From contig NZ_FXTA01000003.1 in assembly GCF_900182645.1 (NCBI RefSeq), forward strand, positions 719,356-783,355: a DNA stretch of 64,000 nucleotides. Reading direction: 5' to 3'. A model generated the notes under the pieces. The model searched no databases. It was not told where the DNA came from and saw only the letters and a list, made by a program, of their open reading frames with translations. The position numbers and the translations under genes were made by a program. Source of the stretch: Flavobacterium resistens (lineage in GTDB: Bacteria > Bacteroidota > Bacteroidia > Flavobacteriales > Flavobacteriaceae). Below, in pieces: positions 40,998 to 49,543 of the stretch. How positions within the stretch are numbered: position 1 is the first letter of the stretch; each line of letters opens with the position of its first letter.

Positions 40998-41592
40998 TAC
41001 GATAATTTTTGACTTTGGCGATATTTTTATCAATTTAGACAAACAAGGAACTATTTCAGGATTGAAAAAATTAGGAATGACTGAATGGAGTTCAGAAATG
41101 GATCGTTTGAATTTATTATACGAAACTGGTGATGTTTCGTACGAAGATTTTTTAGATGGATTTCAGAAAGAACTTCCAAATGCTTCTATTGAAGAAATTC
41201 TGGAAGCCTGGAATGCTGTTTTAGCTGATTTCCCAGTTTATCGATTAGAATTTTTAAAAGAGCTTTCAAAAAAATACCGTTTGTTTCTTTTGAGCAATAC
41301 TGACGCCATTCACATTGCCACTTTTGAAAAAACTGTAGGCAAACCTTTTTATACTGATTTCTACAATTGTTTTGAAAAAGTTCATTTTTCATTTGAAATT
41401 AGAAAACGTAAACCCAATGCAAATTCTTATCAACATTTAATTGACGAACATAATTTAATTCCGGAGCAAACGTTATTTGTTGACGATAAAAAAGAAAACA
41501 CAGACGCTGCCGCAGCTTTAGGTTTAAAAGTTTGGAATTTGCAAGTTGGACAGGAAGATGTTATTCAGTTATTTGATAAAAATTTACTTTAG
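40990..41592 (+). CDS. HAD-superfamily hydrolase (YihX-like)
   Basis: A 200-residue HAD-IA family protein. Motif I is IIFDFGDIFIN (D-x-G, as in the DLGN subgroup such as YihX, instead of D-x-D). Motif II is LLSNTD (Thr/Ser), the motif III lysine is in RKPNANSYQ, and motif IV is FVDDKKEN. The start overlaps ribD by 8 bp. RibD synthesis needs a separate phosphatase for the pyrimidine phosphate, and HAD enzymes do this in other bacteria, so a role in riboflavin synthesis is an attractive inference. Confidence 0.88.
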   Translation: MIDTIIFDFGDIFINLDKQGTISGLKKLGMTEWSSEMDRLNLLYETGDVSYEDFLDGFQKELPNASIEEILEAWNAVLADFPVYRLEFLKELSKKYRLFLLSNTDAIHIATFEKTVGKPFYTDFYNCFEKVHFSFEIRKRKPNANSYQHLIDEHNLIPEQTLFVDDKKENTDAAAALGLKVWNLQVGQEDVIQLFDKNLL

Positions 41593-41603
41593 AAAAATTA
41601 CTT

Positions 41604-42236
41604 TTGGAATACAGCGACACTTATCAAACCATTGCATTTGAATCTGAAGAAGTGCTTTTTAAGGAAAAAGGAAGCAAATTCTTTGGCTACGCATTCCCTA
41701 TTGAAAGCGAAGACGAAGTAAAACCTATTATTGAAGACTTAAAAAAACTGCATCCGCATGCTGTACATTATTGTTATGCGTATCAATTAGGAACAGCTCC
41801 AAAAATATCGTATCGCGCAAATGACGACGGTGAACCCAGCAATACTGCGGGCGCTCCTATCTATGGACAAATTCAGTCTTTTGGCGTGACAAATATTCTT
41901 GTTGTTGTAGTTCGTATTTTTGGCGGAGTAAAATTAGGTGTTGGAGGTTTGATTTCGGCTTATCGAACTACCGCACAAATGACGCTTGAAGTTTGTGAAA
42001 TTGTCGAAAAAACAATTGATGTTCATTTTTTAATCTCTTTTGATTACAAAAATATGAATAAAGTGATGCGAGTTATCAAGGAAAAAAAACTCGAAATCAC
42101 TTCTCAGGAAATGGAAATCGATGAAAATTCCGGCCTCCCAATTGGCAAAATAATCACAAAAACACGTAAAAAAAATGCCGAATCAGTATTCGACATTTTT
42201 GATTTAATGTTTGAAATCGATATTAAAATTGTATAA
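41604..42236 (+). CDS. YigZ/IMPACT-family protein
   Basis: A 210-residue conserved protein with the UPF0029 N-terminal signature: LFKEKGSKFFGYAFPI, HAVHYCYAYQLG, YRANDDGEPSNTAGAPI and VRIFGGVKLGVGGLISAYR. It ends in a small ferredoxin-like C-terminal domain. The start codon is TTG at 41604; no ATG occurs before the conserved part. It lies 11 bp after the HAD gene, probably in the same operon. E. coli YigZ binds nucleic acid; the biological role is unclear. Confidence 0.93.
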   Translation: MEYSDTYQTIAFESEEVLFKEKGSKFFGYAFPIESEDEVKPIIEDLKKLHPHAVHYCYAYQLGTAPKISYRANDDGEPSNTAGAPIYGQIQSFGVTNILVVVVRIFGGVKLGVGGLISAYRTTAQMTLEVCEIVEKTIDVHFLISFDYKNMNKVMRVIKEKKLEITSQEMEIDENSGLPIGKIITKTRKKNAESVFDIFDLMFEIDIKIV

Positions 42237-42267
42237 ATTAATATTAAAACACACCCTGTTTTAACAA

Positions 42268-42672
42268 TTATTCCAATGTTTTAAATAATTCTAAAATGTA
42301 ATCTGGAGGTGCTGTTGGACGACCTGTTTTTAACGAAATAAATACTAAAATAAATACTGCTGTTGTTAATAACTCACCCGCTTCGTTAAAGATCTCACAG
42401 TCGAATTCAATCTTAACAGAAGACTGACTTTTAAAGGTTGTATGAATTGTAAGAAGTTCATCGTAACGCGCCGATTTTTTATAATTGATTTGCATCGAAA
42501 CAATCGGGAGTCCAATTCCGCTTTCTTCCATGCTAGCGTACGAAATCCCTTTATTTCTAAGCCATTCCACGCGTCCAATCTCAAAATAGGGCACATAATT
42601 TCCGTGATAAACAACTCCCATTTGGTCAGTTTCTGAGTAACGAACACGCACTTGCGTTTGATGATTTTTCAT
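42268..42672 (-). CDS. 4-hydroxybenzoyl-CoA-type acyl-CoA thioesterase (YbgC/FadM)
   Basis: A 134-residue hot-dog-fold thioesterase. The catalytic Asp sits in the conserved VRYSETDQMGVVYHGNYVPYFEIGRVEWLR signature near the start, and the central strand runs through SVKIEFDCEIFNEAG. It hydrolyses acyl-CoA or aromatic thioesters; the preferred chain cannot be told. Convergent with the ribD operon and divergent from dnaA. Confidence 0.92.
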   Translation of the reverse strand: MKNHQTQVRVRYSETDQMGVVYHGNYVPYFEIGRVEWLRNKGISYASMEESGIGLPIVSMQINYKKSARYDELLTIHTTFKSQSSVKIEFDCEIFNEAGELLTTAVFILVFISLKTGRPTAPPDYILELFKTLE

Positions 42673-42858
42673 TATTTATAGATTAAAAAAAATTAAATTC
42701 CTAAAGTTCACTTACAACTTTTTTTTTATAAAATTAGACCCAAAATATTTTTTTTTACAGAAATTTGTTCACATATTTGTTATCCCGAAATACGGAAAAA
42801 TTTTACTCCATTTTTATTAGGAGAATCTTTATCAATAATAAAAAACTTATCTGAATCT
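42673..42858. other. AT-rich dnaA upstream spacer, possible oriC
   Basis: 186 bp of very AT-rich DNA (several T runs, TATAAAAT, TTATC motifs). I find no clean DnaA box; TTATCCCGA near 42780 is two mismatches from the consensus. Left of dnaA many genes are on the minus strand and right of it many are on the plus strand, as expected around an origin, but there are exceptions. Confidence 0.3.
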
Positions 42859-44286
42859 ATGACTAAAACTGCTCAATCGGTATGGGAAAACTGTTTGTCC
42901 TTTATAAAAGACAATATTCAAGATCAAGCTTACAAAACTTGGTTCGAACCAATCAAATCAGTTGAGCTAACCGACAACGCATTATATATTCAGGTACCAA
43001 GTAAATTCTTCTACGAATGGCTAGAAGAACACTACGTTAAATTATTGAAAGTTGCGCTTACCAAAGAACTAGGAAAAAACGCAAAGTTACTCTATAAAAT
43101 TAAAATGGAAAACACTTATGGAAACAAACAGCCGTTTACCGAGCAGCTGCCAAGTTCCAACAGAGTACCTATGAAACCGCAAGAGGTTGATGCTCCGTTT
43201 AAAAACTTAAATCCAGAACTTAAAAATCCTTTTGTAATTCCGGGAATCAGAAACCTGAAAATTGAATCTCAGTTAAACCCAAATTATAGTTTTGATAATT
43301 TCCTTGAAGGAGACTCAAACCGTTTGGCGCGTTCTGCAGGGATGGCTGTAGCCAATAAACCTGGAGGAACTTCATTTAATCCGTTATTAATTTTTGGTGG
43401 AGTTGGTTTAGGAAAAACACACTTGGCACACGCTATTGGTGTTGAAGTAAAAGACAAATATCCTGAAAAAACGGTTTTATATATTTCTGCCGAGATTTTC
43501 ACACAACAATATATTGATTCTGTTAAAAAGAATAATCGTAATGATTTCATTCATTTTTATCAGTTGATTGACGTTTTGATTATTGATGACGTTCAGTTTT
43601 TATCTGGAAAATCTGGAACTCAGGATGTTTTCTTCCACATTTTTAATTACTTACACCAAAACGGAAAACAGGTAATTTTAACTTCGGACAAAGCACCTGT
43701 TGATATGCAGGATATCGAACAACGCTTGTTATCTCGTTTTAAATGGGGATTATCCGCAGAATTACATCAACCAGACTACGAAACTCGTATTTCTATCTTA
43801 AAAAACATTTTATACCGCGATGGTGTTGATATGCCGGAAGACATTTTAGAATATGTTGCCCGAAATATCAAAACCAATGTTCGTGAGCTTGAAGGCGCAA
43901 TAATTTCATTAATCGCTCAGTCTTCTTTCAACAAAAAAGAAGTTACAATCGAACTTGCAAAAAACGTTGTAGAGAAATTTGTTAAAAACGTAAAGAGAGA
44001 AATCTCTATCGATTATATTCAGAAAATTGTTTCTGATTATTTCCAGTTAGATATTGAAACACTTCAATCTAAAACCAGAAAAAGGCACGTTGTACAAGCG
44101 AGACAATTGGCCATGTTTTTTGCAAAGAAATTCACTAAAGCATCTTTGGCAAACATTGGTTCACAAATTGGAGATCGTGATCACGCTACCGTTTTACACG
44201 CTTGTAAAACCGTTGACAACTTAGTTTCTACAGACAAACAATTCAAGAAATTTGTCGAAGACATCAACAAAAAATTAACGCTATAA
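42859..44286 (+). CDS. dnaA: Chromosomal replication initiator DnaA
   Basis: A 475-residue initiator with all four domains. Domain I is SVWENCLSFIKDNIQDQAYKTWFEPI. A short linker (II) follows (about 90-120). The AAA+ domain (about 140-360) has Walker A GGVGLGKTHL and Walker B LIIDDVQFL. The C-terminal DNA-binding domain (about 375-475) has the signature GDRDHATVLHACKTV. The next gene, LMW phosphatase, begins 9 bp later and is probably co-transcribed. Confidence 0.97.
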   Translation: MTKTAQSVWENCLSFIKDNIQDQAYKTWFEPIKSVELTDNALYIQVPSKFFYEWLEEHYVKLLKVALTKELGKNAKLLYKIKMENTYGNKQPFTEQLPSSNRVPMKPQEVDAPFKNLNPELKNPFVIPGIRNLKIESQLNPNYSFDNFLEGDSNRLARSAGMAVANKPGGTSFNPLLIFGGVGLGKTHLAHAIGVEVKDKYPEKTVLYISAEIFTQQYIDSVKKNNRNDFIHFYQLIDVLIIDDVQFLSGKSGTQDVFFHIFNYLHQNGKQVILTSDKAPVDMQDIEQRLLSRFKWGLSAELHQPDYETRISILKNILYRDGVDMPEDILEYVARNIKTNVRELEGAIISLIAQSSFNKKEVTIELAKNVVEKFVKNVKREISIDYIQKIVSDYFQLDIETLQSKTRKRHVVQARQLAMFFAKKFTKASLANIGSQIGDRDHATVLHACKTVDNLVSTDKQFKKFVEDINKKLTL

Positions 44287-44295
44287 ACGCGAATC

Positions 44296-44763
44296 ATGCC
44301 AGTAAAAATCTTAATGGTTTGTTTGGGGAATATTTGCAGATCACCTTTAGCTGAAGGTATTCTGGCATCTAAATTACCAAAAGACAAATTTATAGTTGAT
44401 TCAGCCGGAACTGGATCTTGGCATGTAGGACACGCACCCGACAAACGTTCGATTGCTGTTGCTCAAAAAAACGGATTATCCATTGACAATCAAAGAGGAA
44501 GACAATTCAAATCTTCAGATTTTGACGAATTTGATTATATCTACGTGATGGATAATTCGAATTACCGCGATGTGATTCATCTTGCCAAAACTCCTGAACA
44601 CAAAAACAAAGTCAATCTAATTCTGAACGAATTATTTCCTGATGAAAATGTCGATGTTCCAGACCCATATTACGGAGCAGTAAATGGTTTTGACAATGTT
44701 TACCAAATGTTGGATGAAGTCGCAGACATAATCGCTAAAAAACTTATCGAAAAGCATTCATAA
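44296..44763 (+). CDS. Low-molecular-weight protein tyrosine phosphatase
   Basis: A 155-residue cysteine phosphatase. The catalytic loop VCLGNICRSPLAEG fits the CxxxxxRS pattern (Cys at about residue 8, Arg at about 14), and the general acid is in VDVPDPYYG. A DNSNYRDV segment lies between. It follows dnaA directly, an order I recall from other flavobacteria. Its targets are unknown; family members act on tyrosine kinases of polysaccharide export. Confidence 0.94.
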   Translation: MPVKILMVCLGNICRSPLAEGILASKLPKDKFIVDSAGTGSWHVGHAPDKRSIAVAQKNGLSIDNQRGRQFKSSDFDEFDYIYVMDNSNYRDVIHLAKTPEHKNKVNLILNELFPDENVDVPDPYYGAVNGFDNVYQMLDEVADIIAKKLIEKHS

Positions 44764-44828
44764 TTTGTATTTCAGTTATTTATAAATAATTGAAATACAT
44801 TTTCTTTTTTAATTTAAAATATCTCAAA

Positions 44829-45542
44829 ATGAAACTTCTAGGAAAACTATATTTAATTCCAACTACAATGGGCGAAAGCGATCCAATGGATGTTTTACCT
44901 CAGACAGTAAAAAGAAGTATCGAACTTATAGATCATTACATTGTTGAAAATGATAAAACTGCCAGAAAATCAATTAAAGCAGTTTATCCCGAGAAAAAAC
45001 AATCAGAATTAGTTCTTTTCACTTTAAACAAACGCACCGAACCAAGCGAGCATTTGGAATTCATAAAGCCTTTATTAGAAGGAAAAAATATGGGATTAAT
45101 GAGCGAAGCAGGCTGTCCAGGTGTCGCTGATCCGGGTGCTGTGATTGTAAAATTGGCGCATGAAAAAGGAATCCAGGTTGTTCCGTTGGTTGGCCCTTCT
45201 TCTATCCTATTGGCCATGATGGCTTCTGGAATGAACGGTCAAAGTTTTACTTTTAATGGTTATTTGCCAATTGATAAAGACGAAAAAAAATCGGCATTAA
45301 GACATTTTGAAAGATTATCTCAAGACAAAAATCAATCTCAGATTTTTATTGAAACGCCGTATAGAAACAATAAATTAATTGAAGATCTTTTGCAGATTTT
45401 AAATCCGTCGACACATTTATGTATTGCAACAGATATTACTTTACCAACAGAATTCATCAAGACCTTGAAAGTGTCGGATTGGAAAAAATTAAAAATTGAT
45501 ATTGATAAACGCCCTACGATTTTTATTATCCATAAAATGTAA
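44829..45542 (+). CDS. RsmI-like tetrapyrrole-methylase-family SAM methyltransferase
   Basis: A 237-residue protein of the RsmI class. The start is ATG 44829 (MKLLGKLYLIPTT); the in-frame TTG 39 bp earlier is rejected. Typical features are LYLIPTTMGE, GLMSEAGCPGVADPGAVIV (SAM-binding loop), QVVPLVGPSSILLAMMASG and IETPYRNNKL. RsmI methylates the 2'-O of C1402 in 16S rRNA. This protein is shorter than E. coli RsmI and lacks the DTIDDLI-type stretch, so the exact target is not certain. Confidence 0.85.
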   Translation: MKLLGKLYLIPTTMGESDPMDVLPQTVKRSIELIDHYIVENDKTARKSIKAVYPEKKQSELVLFTLNKRTEPSEHLEFIKPLLEGKNMGLMSEAGCPGVADPGAVIVKLAHEKGIQVVPLVGPSSILLAMMASGMNGQSFTFNGYLPIDKDEKKSALRHFERLSQDKNQSQIFIETPYRNNKLIEDLLQILNPSTHLCIATDITLPTEFIKTLKVSDWKKLKIDIDKRPTIFIIHKM

Positions 45543-45563
45543 ACTAACTCTAAAACCAACCTA

Positions 45564-46061
45564 ATGAAAAAATTTATTCTCCTTGTTTTAATTTGCTTTG
45601 CACAAAATATATTTTCACAAAGCAATACGTCGAACTCTAAAACAAAAAGTTCGGAGACATCTATCAAAACAAAAAACAGCAATACTGATACAATCATAAC
45701 GATAGATGAACCCGTAGGTAGTTCGGCAACAACAAACAGCGAGGATAATACTATCTACAACACTGCAGGCATAGACGTTAGACCAGACTTCCCTGGCGGA
45801 TATGACAAATTCTTTGCATTTGTTGATGAAAATTTTAAATCTCCCGAAGGAGCTATTAACATAAAAGGAAAAAAAATCTACGTAATGTTTATCGTTGAAA
45901 AAGATGGCTCACTAAGTGACATAAAAGTCCTTAGAGATGCAGGTTACGAAACAGGAGCTGAAGCAATCCGTGTTCTAAAAATATGCCCAAAATGGATTCC
46001 CGGTGAACATAATGGCAAAAAAATAAGAGCTTTATTTTCAGTCCCATTAGTCCTAAAATAA
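45564..46061 (+). CDS. Energy transducer TonB-like protein
   Basis: A 165-residue protein. Residues 1-20 form a hydrophobic signal or anchor ending FSQ, and an S/T/N-rich linker follows. The C-terminal TonB domain (about 72-165) shows DVRPDFPGGYDKFFAFVDENF, KGKKIYVMFIVEKDGSLSDIKVLRDAGYETGAEAIRVLKICPKWIPG and a VPLVLK end, the Bacteroidetes TonB_C pattern. The linker is short and proline-free, so whether it reaches across the periplasm is doubtful; it may be a periplasmic TonB-domain protein. Confidence 0.85.
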   Translation: MKKFILLVLICFAQNIFSQSNTSNSKTKSSETSIKTKNSNTDTIITIDEPVGSSATTNSEDNTIYNTAGIDVRPDFPGGYDKFFAFVDENFKSPEGAINIKGKKIYVMFIVEKDGSLSDIKVLRDAGYETGAEAIRVLKICPKWIPGEHNGKKIRALFSVPLVLK

Positions 46062-46121
46062 TTTAGCTCAATTAAATTATCCATATTACACTCACAAGTT
46101 TTCCCCAAATCAAACTTTATC

Positions 46122-47249
46122 ATGAGTAAACTTCCAAACATAACGACAAGCATCTTTACGGTAATGTCCAAAATGGCAACTGAATACAATGCTATAAATC
46201 TTTCGCAGGGATTTCCAAATTTTCCTGTTGACGAAAGACTGACAGATATTGTCACCAGATTATCAAAAGAAAATGTACATCAATATACACCAATGGCCGG
46301 TTATCCGCCATTGATGAACAAAATTGCAAAATTGACTAAGGATTCTTATAATAGAATTATTAATCCTGAAACAGAACTTTTGGTTACAGCCGGAGCAACT
46401 CAAGGAATTTTCACCACAATTTTGGCTTTGGTAAAAGAAAATGATGAAGTAATTATTCTCGATCCGAGTTATGATTCTTATGAATCTCCTGTTTTACTCT
46501 GTAAAGCAAAACCAGTTCGTGTGGCATTAAATGATGATTATACTCCAAATTGGGAAACGATTGAAAAAGCCTGCTCTTCAAAAAGCAGAATGATTATCAT
46601 AAACAATCCGCATAATCCGACTGGTAAAATTTTAACTGAAAATGATTTTATTCAGCTAAAAAATCTTCTTGAGAAATATCCTGACATTATTGTTTTATCA
46701 GACGAAGTTTATGAATACATTACTTTTGAAGAAAAACATATTTCGGCACATACAAAAAGCTTTCTTATCGATCGATGCGTAATGGTTTCCTCTTTCGGAA
46801 AATCATTTCATATTACAGGCTGGAAAATTGGCTACACCATTGCACCTGAATATTTAATGAAAGAAATCAAAAAAGTACATCAATTTTTGGTTTTCAGTGT
46901 CAACAGTATTTCACAATTTGCTATCAGTGAATATTTAGATGTTGTCGATGTAAATTTACTTGGAAAATTCTATCAGGAAAAACGAGATTATTTTCAAAAA
47001 CTGCTTCAAAACAGCCGTTTTGAATTAAAGCCTTGTGAAGGAACCTATTTTCAGGTTGCGTCTTATGCCAATATTTCAGATGAAGACGATGTTACTTTCT
47101 GTAAAAATCTTATCATTAATCATGGCGTTGCAGCAATTCCGATTTCAACTTTTTATTCCGATCATAAAGACCAGAAATTGATTCGTTTCTGTTTCGCAAA
47201 AGATAATTTTACGCTTGAATCTGCCGCAAAAAAACTTTGTCAAATATAA
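46122..47249 (+). CDS. PLP-dependent aminotransferase (methionine/kynurenine type, YbdL-like)
   Basis: A 375-residue fold-type I aminotransferase. Motifs in order: NLSQGFPNFP near the N-terminus, the PLP phosphate-binding TAGATQGIF, IILDPSYDSYE, NNPHNPTGKI, LSDEVYEYI with the PLP-nitrogen Asp, and the Schiff-base lysine in SFGKSFHITGWKIGY (about residue 227). This matches YbdL, which uses methionine and aromatic amino acids. Monocistronic. Confidence 0.92.
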   Translation: MSKLPNITTSIFTVMSKMATEYNAINLSQGFPNFPVDERLTDIVTRLSKENVHQYTPMAGYPPLMNKIAKLTKDSYNRIINPETELLVTAGATQGIFTTILALVKENDEVIILDPSYDSYESPVLLCKAKPVRVALNDDYTPNWETIEKACSSKSRMIIINNPHNPTGKILTENDFIQLKNLLEKYPDIIVLSDEVYEYITFEEKHISAHTKSFLIDRCVMVSSFGKSFHITGWKIGYTIAPEYLMKEIKKVHQFLVFSVNSISQFAISEYLDVVDVNLLGKFYQEKRDYFQKLLQNSRFELKPCEGTYFQVASYANISDEDDVTFCKNLIINHGVAAIPISTFYSDHKDQKLIRFCFAKDNFTLESAAKKLCQI

Positions 47250-47323
47250 AGTTTATCAAAATTTTATAACAATATTATGCGTGCATCCTATTTTTTTAAT
47301 TAATATTGTAAAAAAAGAAAAGT

Positions 47324-48205
47324 ATGAGCTATACAGATAAAATGTTGCGCGATGATGCCTTAAAAGGCAAAGTCATTGTAGTTACTGGGGGCGGAAGCGG
47401 TTTAGGAAAAGCAATGACGAAATATTTCTTAGAATTAGGCGCTCAGGTAGCGATTACTTCAAGAGATTTAGAAAAATTAAAAACAACAGCTTCAGAATTG
47501 GAAAGCGAAACTGGCGGAAAATGTTTACCGCTTCAGTGCGACGTACGCCATTATGAAGAAGTAGAAAATATGCTTCAGGAAACTTTAAAAGTTTTCGGAA
47601 AAGTGGATGTTCTTTTAAACAATGCGGCAGGAAATTTCATTTCACCAACTGAACGTTTATCAGCAAATGCATTTGATACTGTTATAGATATTGTACTTAA
47701 AGGATCTAAAAACTGTACGCTTGCTTTTGGAAAACATTGGATTGATACGAAACAAACATCGGCTACAATTTTAAATATCGTAACGACTTATGCTTGGACT
47801 GGTTCGGCATATGTAGTACCAAGTGCAACTGCAAAAGCAGGAGTTTTGGCCATGACAAGAAGTCTTGCTGTAGAATGGGCGAAATACGGAATTCGTTCGA
47901 ATGCGATTGCTCCGGGGCCATTTCCAACAAAAGGTGCTTGGGACAGATTATTACCAGGAGATCTTTCTGAGAAATTCGATATGGCTAAAAAAGTACCTTT
48001 GAAACGTGTTGGAGATCATCAGGAATTAGCCAATTTGGCTGCTTATTTAGTTTCTGATTTTTCTGCTTACGTGAACGGAGATGTAATTACAATCGACGGA
48101 GGTGAATGGCTAAAAGGTGCTGGACAATTCAACTTATTAGAAGCAATTCCGGAAGAACTTTGGGATCAGCTTGAAATGATGATTAAAGCAAAAAAGAATA
48201 AATAA
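47324..48205 (+). CDS. SDR-family reductase (2,4-dienoyl-CoA reductase-like)
   Basis: A 293-residue NADP-dependent reductase. The cofactor motif TGGGSGLGKAM is at about residues 21-31 and NNAAGNF at about 98-104. Instead of the classical YxxxK, the active-site region reads PSATAKAGVLAMTRSLAVEWAKYGIRSNAIAPGPFPTKG; the Ser in place of Tyr and the PGP motif are features of the 2,4-dienoyl-CoA reductase group. It probably supports breakdown of unsaturated fatty acids. Monocistronic, ending before a hairpin. Confidence 0.87.
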   Translation: MSYTDKMLRDDALKGKVIVVTGGGSGLGKAMTKYFLELGAQVAITSRDLEKLKTTASELESETGGKCLPLQCDVRHYEEVENMLQETLKVFGKVDVLLNNAAGNFISPTERLSANAFDTVIDIVLKGSKNCTLAFGKHWIDTKQTSATILNIVTTYAWTGSAYVVPSATAKAGVLAMTRSLAVEWAKYGIRSNAIAPGPFPTKGAWDRLLPGDLSEKFDMAKKVPLKRVGDHQELANLAAYLVSDFSAYVNGDVITIDGGEWLKGAGQFNLLEAIPEELWDQLEMMIKAKKNK

Positions 48206-48258
48206 TTACAAGTGCTTACTAAATTCAGAATATTTTTAAAAACTATACTGACTGCACG

Positions 48259-48290
48259 AAATCCCGAAGGTTTACTTTCGGGATTTTTTT
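48259..48290 (+). terminator. Terminator of the SDR gene
   Basis: Inverted repeat ATCCCGAA / TTCGGGAT followed by a run of T. Confidence 0.85.
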
Positions 48291-48318
48291 TATGTTTTTC
48301 ACCATATAAGTGATAATC

Positions 48319-48412
48319 ATTTAACCATATAAGTAATATAAATTCAGTTAAATAGCATTCTGCTTAAATATATTGCATCTTAATTTTACTTATATTACTT
48401 ATATGGTTAAAT
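48319..48412. repeat. Word-repeat hairpin (CATATAAGTAATATAA words)
   Basis: Perfect 23-bp inverted repeat (48319-48341 with 48390-48412). The left arm contains ATATAAGT tandem words, preceded by a CATATAAGTGATAATC word at 48303-48318. It lies after the SDR terminator and before udk, so it may influence udk expression. Confidence 0.85.
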
Positions 48413-48479
48413 CATTTTAAATGTTTAACAATTCAGGTAAATTATTAATTTTGCCAAACAAATATCAAACAAAAATTTT

Positions 48480-49088
48480 ATGCTCATTATTGGACTTGCA
48501 GGAGGAACAGGAAGTGGAAAAACAACGGTAGTACACCAAATCATGAATGAATTACCAGACACTGAAGTTGGCGTAATTTCTCAGGATTCGTATTACAAAC
48601 AAACCGATAATTTATCTTTTGACGAAAGAGCATTAATCAACTTTGATCACCCGCGCGCGATTGATTTTGAATTATTGGTTAAACATTTAAAAGCTTTAAA
48701 AGCCGGCGAAACAATCGATCAGCCTGTATATTCTTTCATTCAGCATAACAGAACCGACGATACGGTTTCGACACATCCAAGAAAAGTAATGATTGTTGAA
48801 GGAATTTTAATTTTAACAAATCCTGAACTTCGGGATATGTTTGACATTAAAATCTTTGTTCATGCTGATTCTGACGAAAGATTAATCCGTCGTTTAAAAA
48901 GAGATATTTCAGAACGCGGACGCGATATTGACGAGGTTTTAAACCGTTATCAAACTACTTTAAAACCTATGCATGAGCAATTTATAGAACCATCAAAGGC
49001 TTTTGCAGACATTATTATTCCAAATGATAAATACAATACTGTAGCAATTGATGTAGTTCGTGCCGTAATTAATCAGCGAATTTCATAA
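48480..49088 (+). CDS. udk: Uridine kinase
   Basis: A 202-residue P-loop kinase phosphorylating uridine and cytidine. Walker A is GLAGGTGSGKTT (residues about 5-16), followed by the DSYYKQ motif, the nucleoside-binding NFDHPRAIDFELL and the lid RLIRRLKRDISERGRD. Standard length and order. It begins a run of plus-strand genes leading to the mutase subunits. The start at 48480 is ATG, directly before the P-loop strand. Confidence 0.96.
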   Translation: MLIIGLAGGTGSGKTTVVHQIMNELPDTEVGVISQDSYYKQTDNLSFDERALINFDHPRAIDFELLVKHLKALKAGETIDQPVYSFIQHNRTDDTVSTHPRKVMIVEGILILTNPELRDMFDIKIFVHADSDERLIRRLKRDISERGRDIDEVLNRYQTTLKPMHEQFIEPSKAFADIIIPNDKYNTVAIDVVRAVINQRIS

Positions 49089-49196
49089 TTTTTTATTGTA
49101 AATTTAAACCATAAAAAAGAAAGTTTCCCGATAATTTTCGGGATTGCTTTTTATGATGTCTAAAAAACCAATCATATTCAAAAGAAACAATCTTAT

Positions 49197-49529
49197 ATGA
49201 AATTCAAAAATCCATACAAAGACAAAAAATGGTTCAAATATTTGGGTAACAAATATGTTTGGGTATTGCTGTTTTTTATCGTCTGGATGTTATTTTTAGA
49301 CAATTACTCCTATTTTGACCATCGTTTTCTGGATGGACAAATCAATGAGCTTCAAGACAATAAAAAATACTATCAGGACGAAATAAAAAAGGATCAGGAA
49401 CAGATCAAACAACTTAAAAATCCTGAACAAATAGAAAAATATGCTCGCGAAAAGTATTTTATGAAAAAAGACAGTGAAGATATTTATATCATTCACTTTG
49501 AAGGAGACACAATTCAAGAACAAGAATAA
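49197..49529 (+). CDS. FtsB/DivIC-family septum formation initiator
   Basis: A 110-residue single-pass membrane protein. A charged N-terminus is followed by a helix (about 21-39, YVWVLLFFIVWMLFLDNY) and a coiled coil (about 48-92, QINELQDNKKYYQDEIKKDQEQIKQL). The NPEQIEKYAREKYFMKKDSEDIYII segment is the hallmark of FtsB/DivIC. It is likely to join FtsL/FtsQ-type partners at the division septum. It lies between udk and the mutase genes, probably in the same operon. Confidence 0.9.
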   Translation: MKFKNPYKDKKWFKYLGNKYVWVLLFFIVWMLFLDNYSYFDHRFLDGQINELQDNKKYYQDEIKKDQEQIKQLKNPEQIEKYAREKYFMKKDSEDIYIIHFEGDTIQEQE

Positions 49530-49543
49530 TCACAAAAAAACTA

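Noticed and set aside
42673..42858. DnaA boxes proving oriC
   Set aside because: Only TTATCCCGA (two mismatches) and other loose TTATC strings were found; not enough to call boxes.
48297..48422. Insertion sequence ends or MITE
   Set aside because: Perfect arms, but no target-site duplication or transposase; it fits the word-repeat class better.
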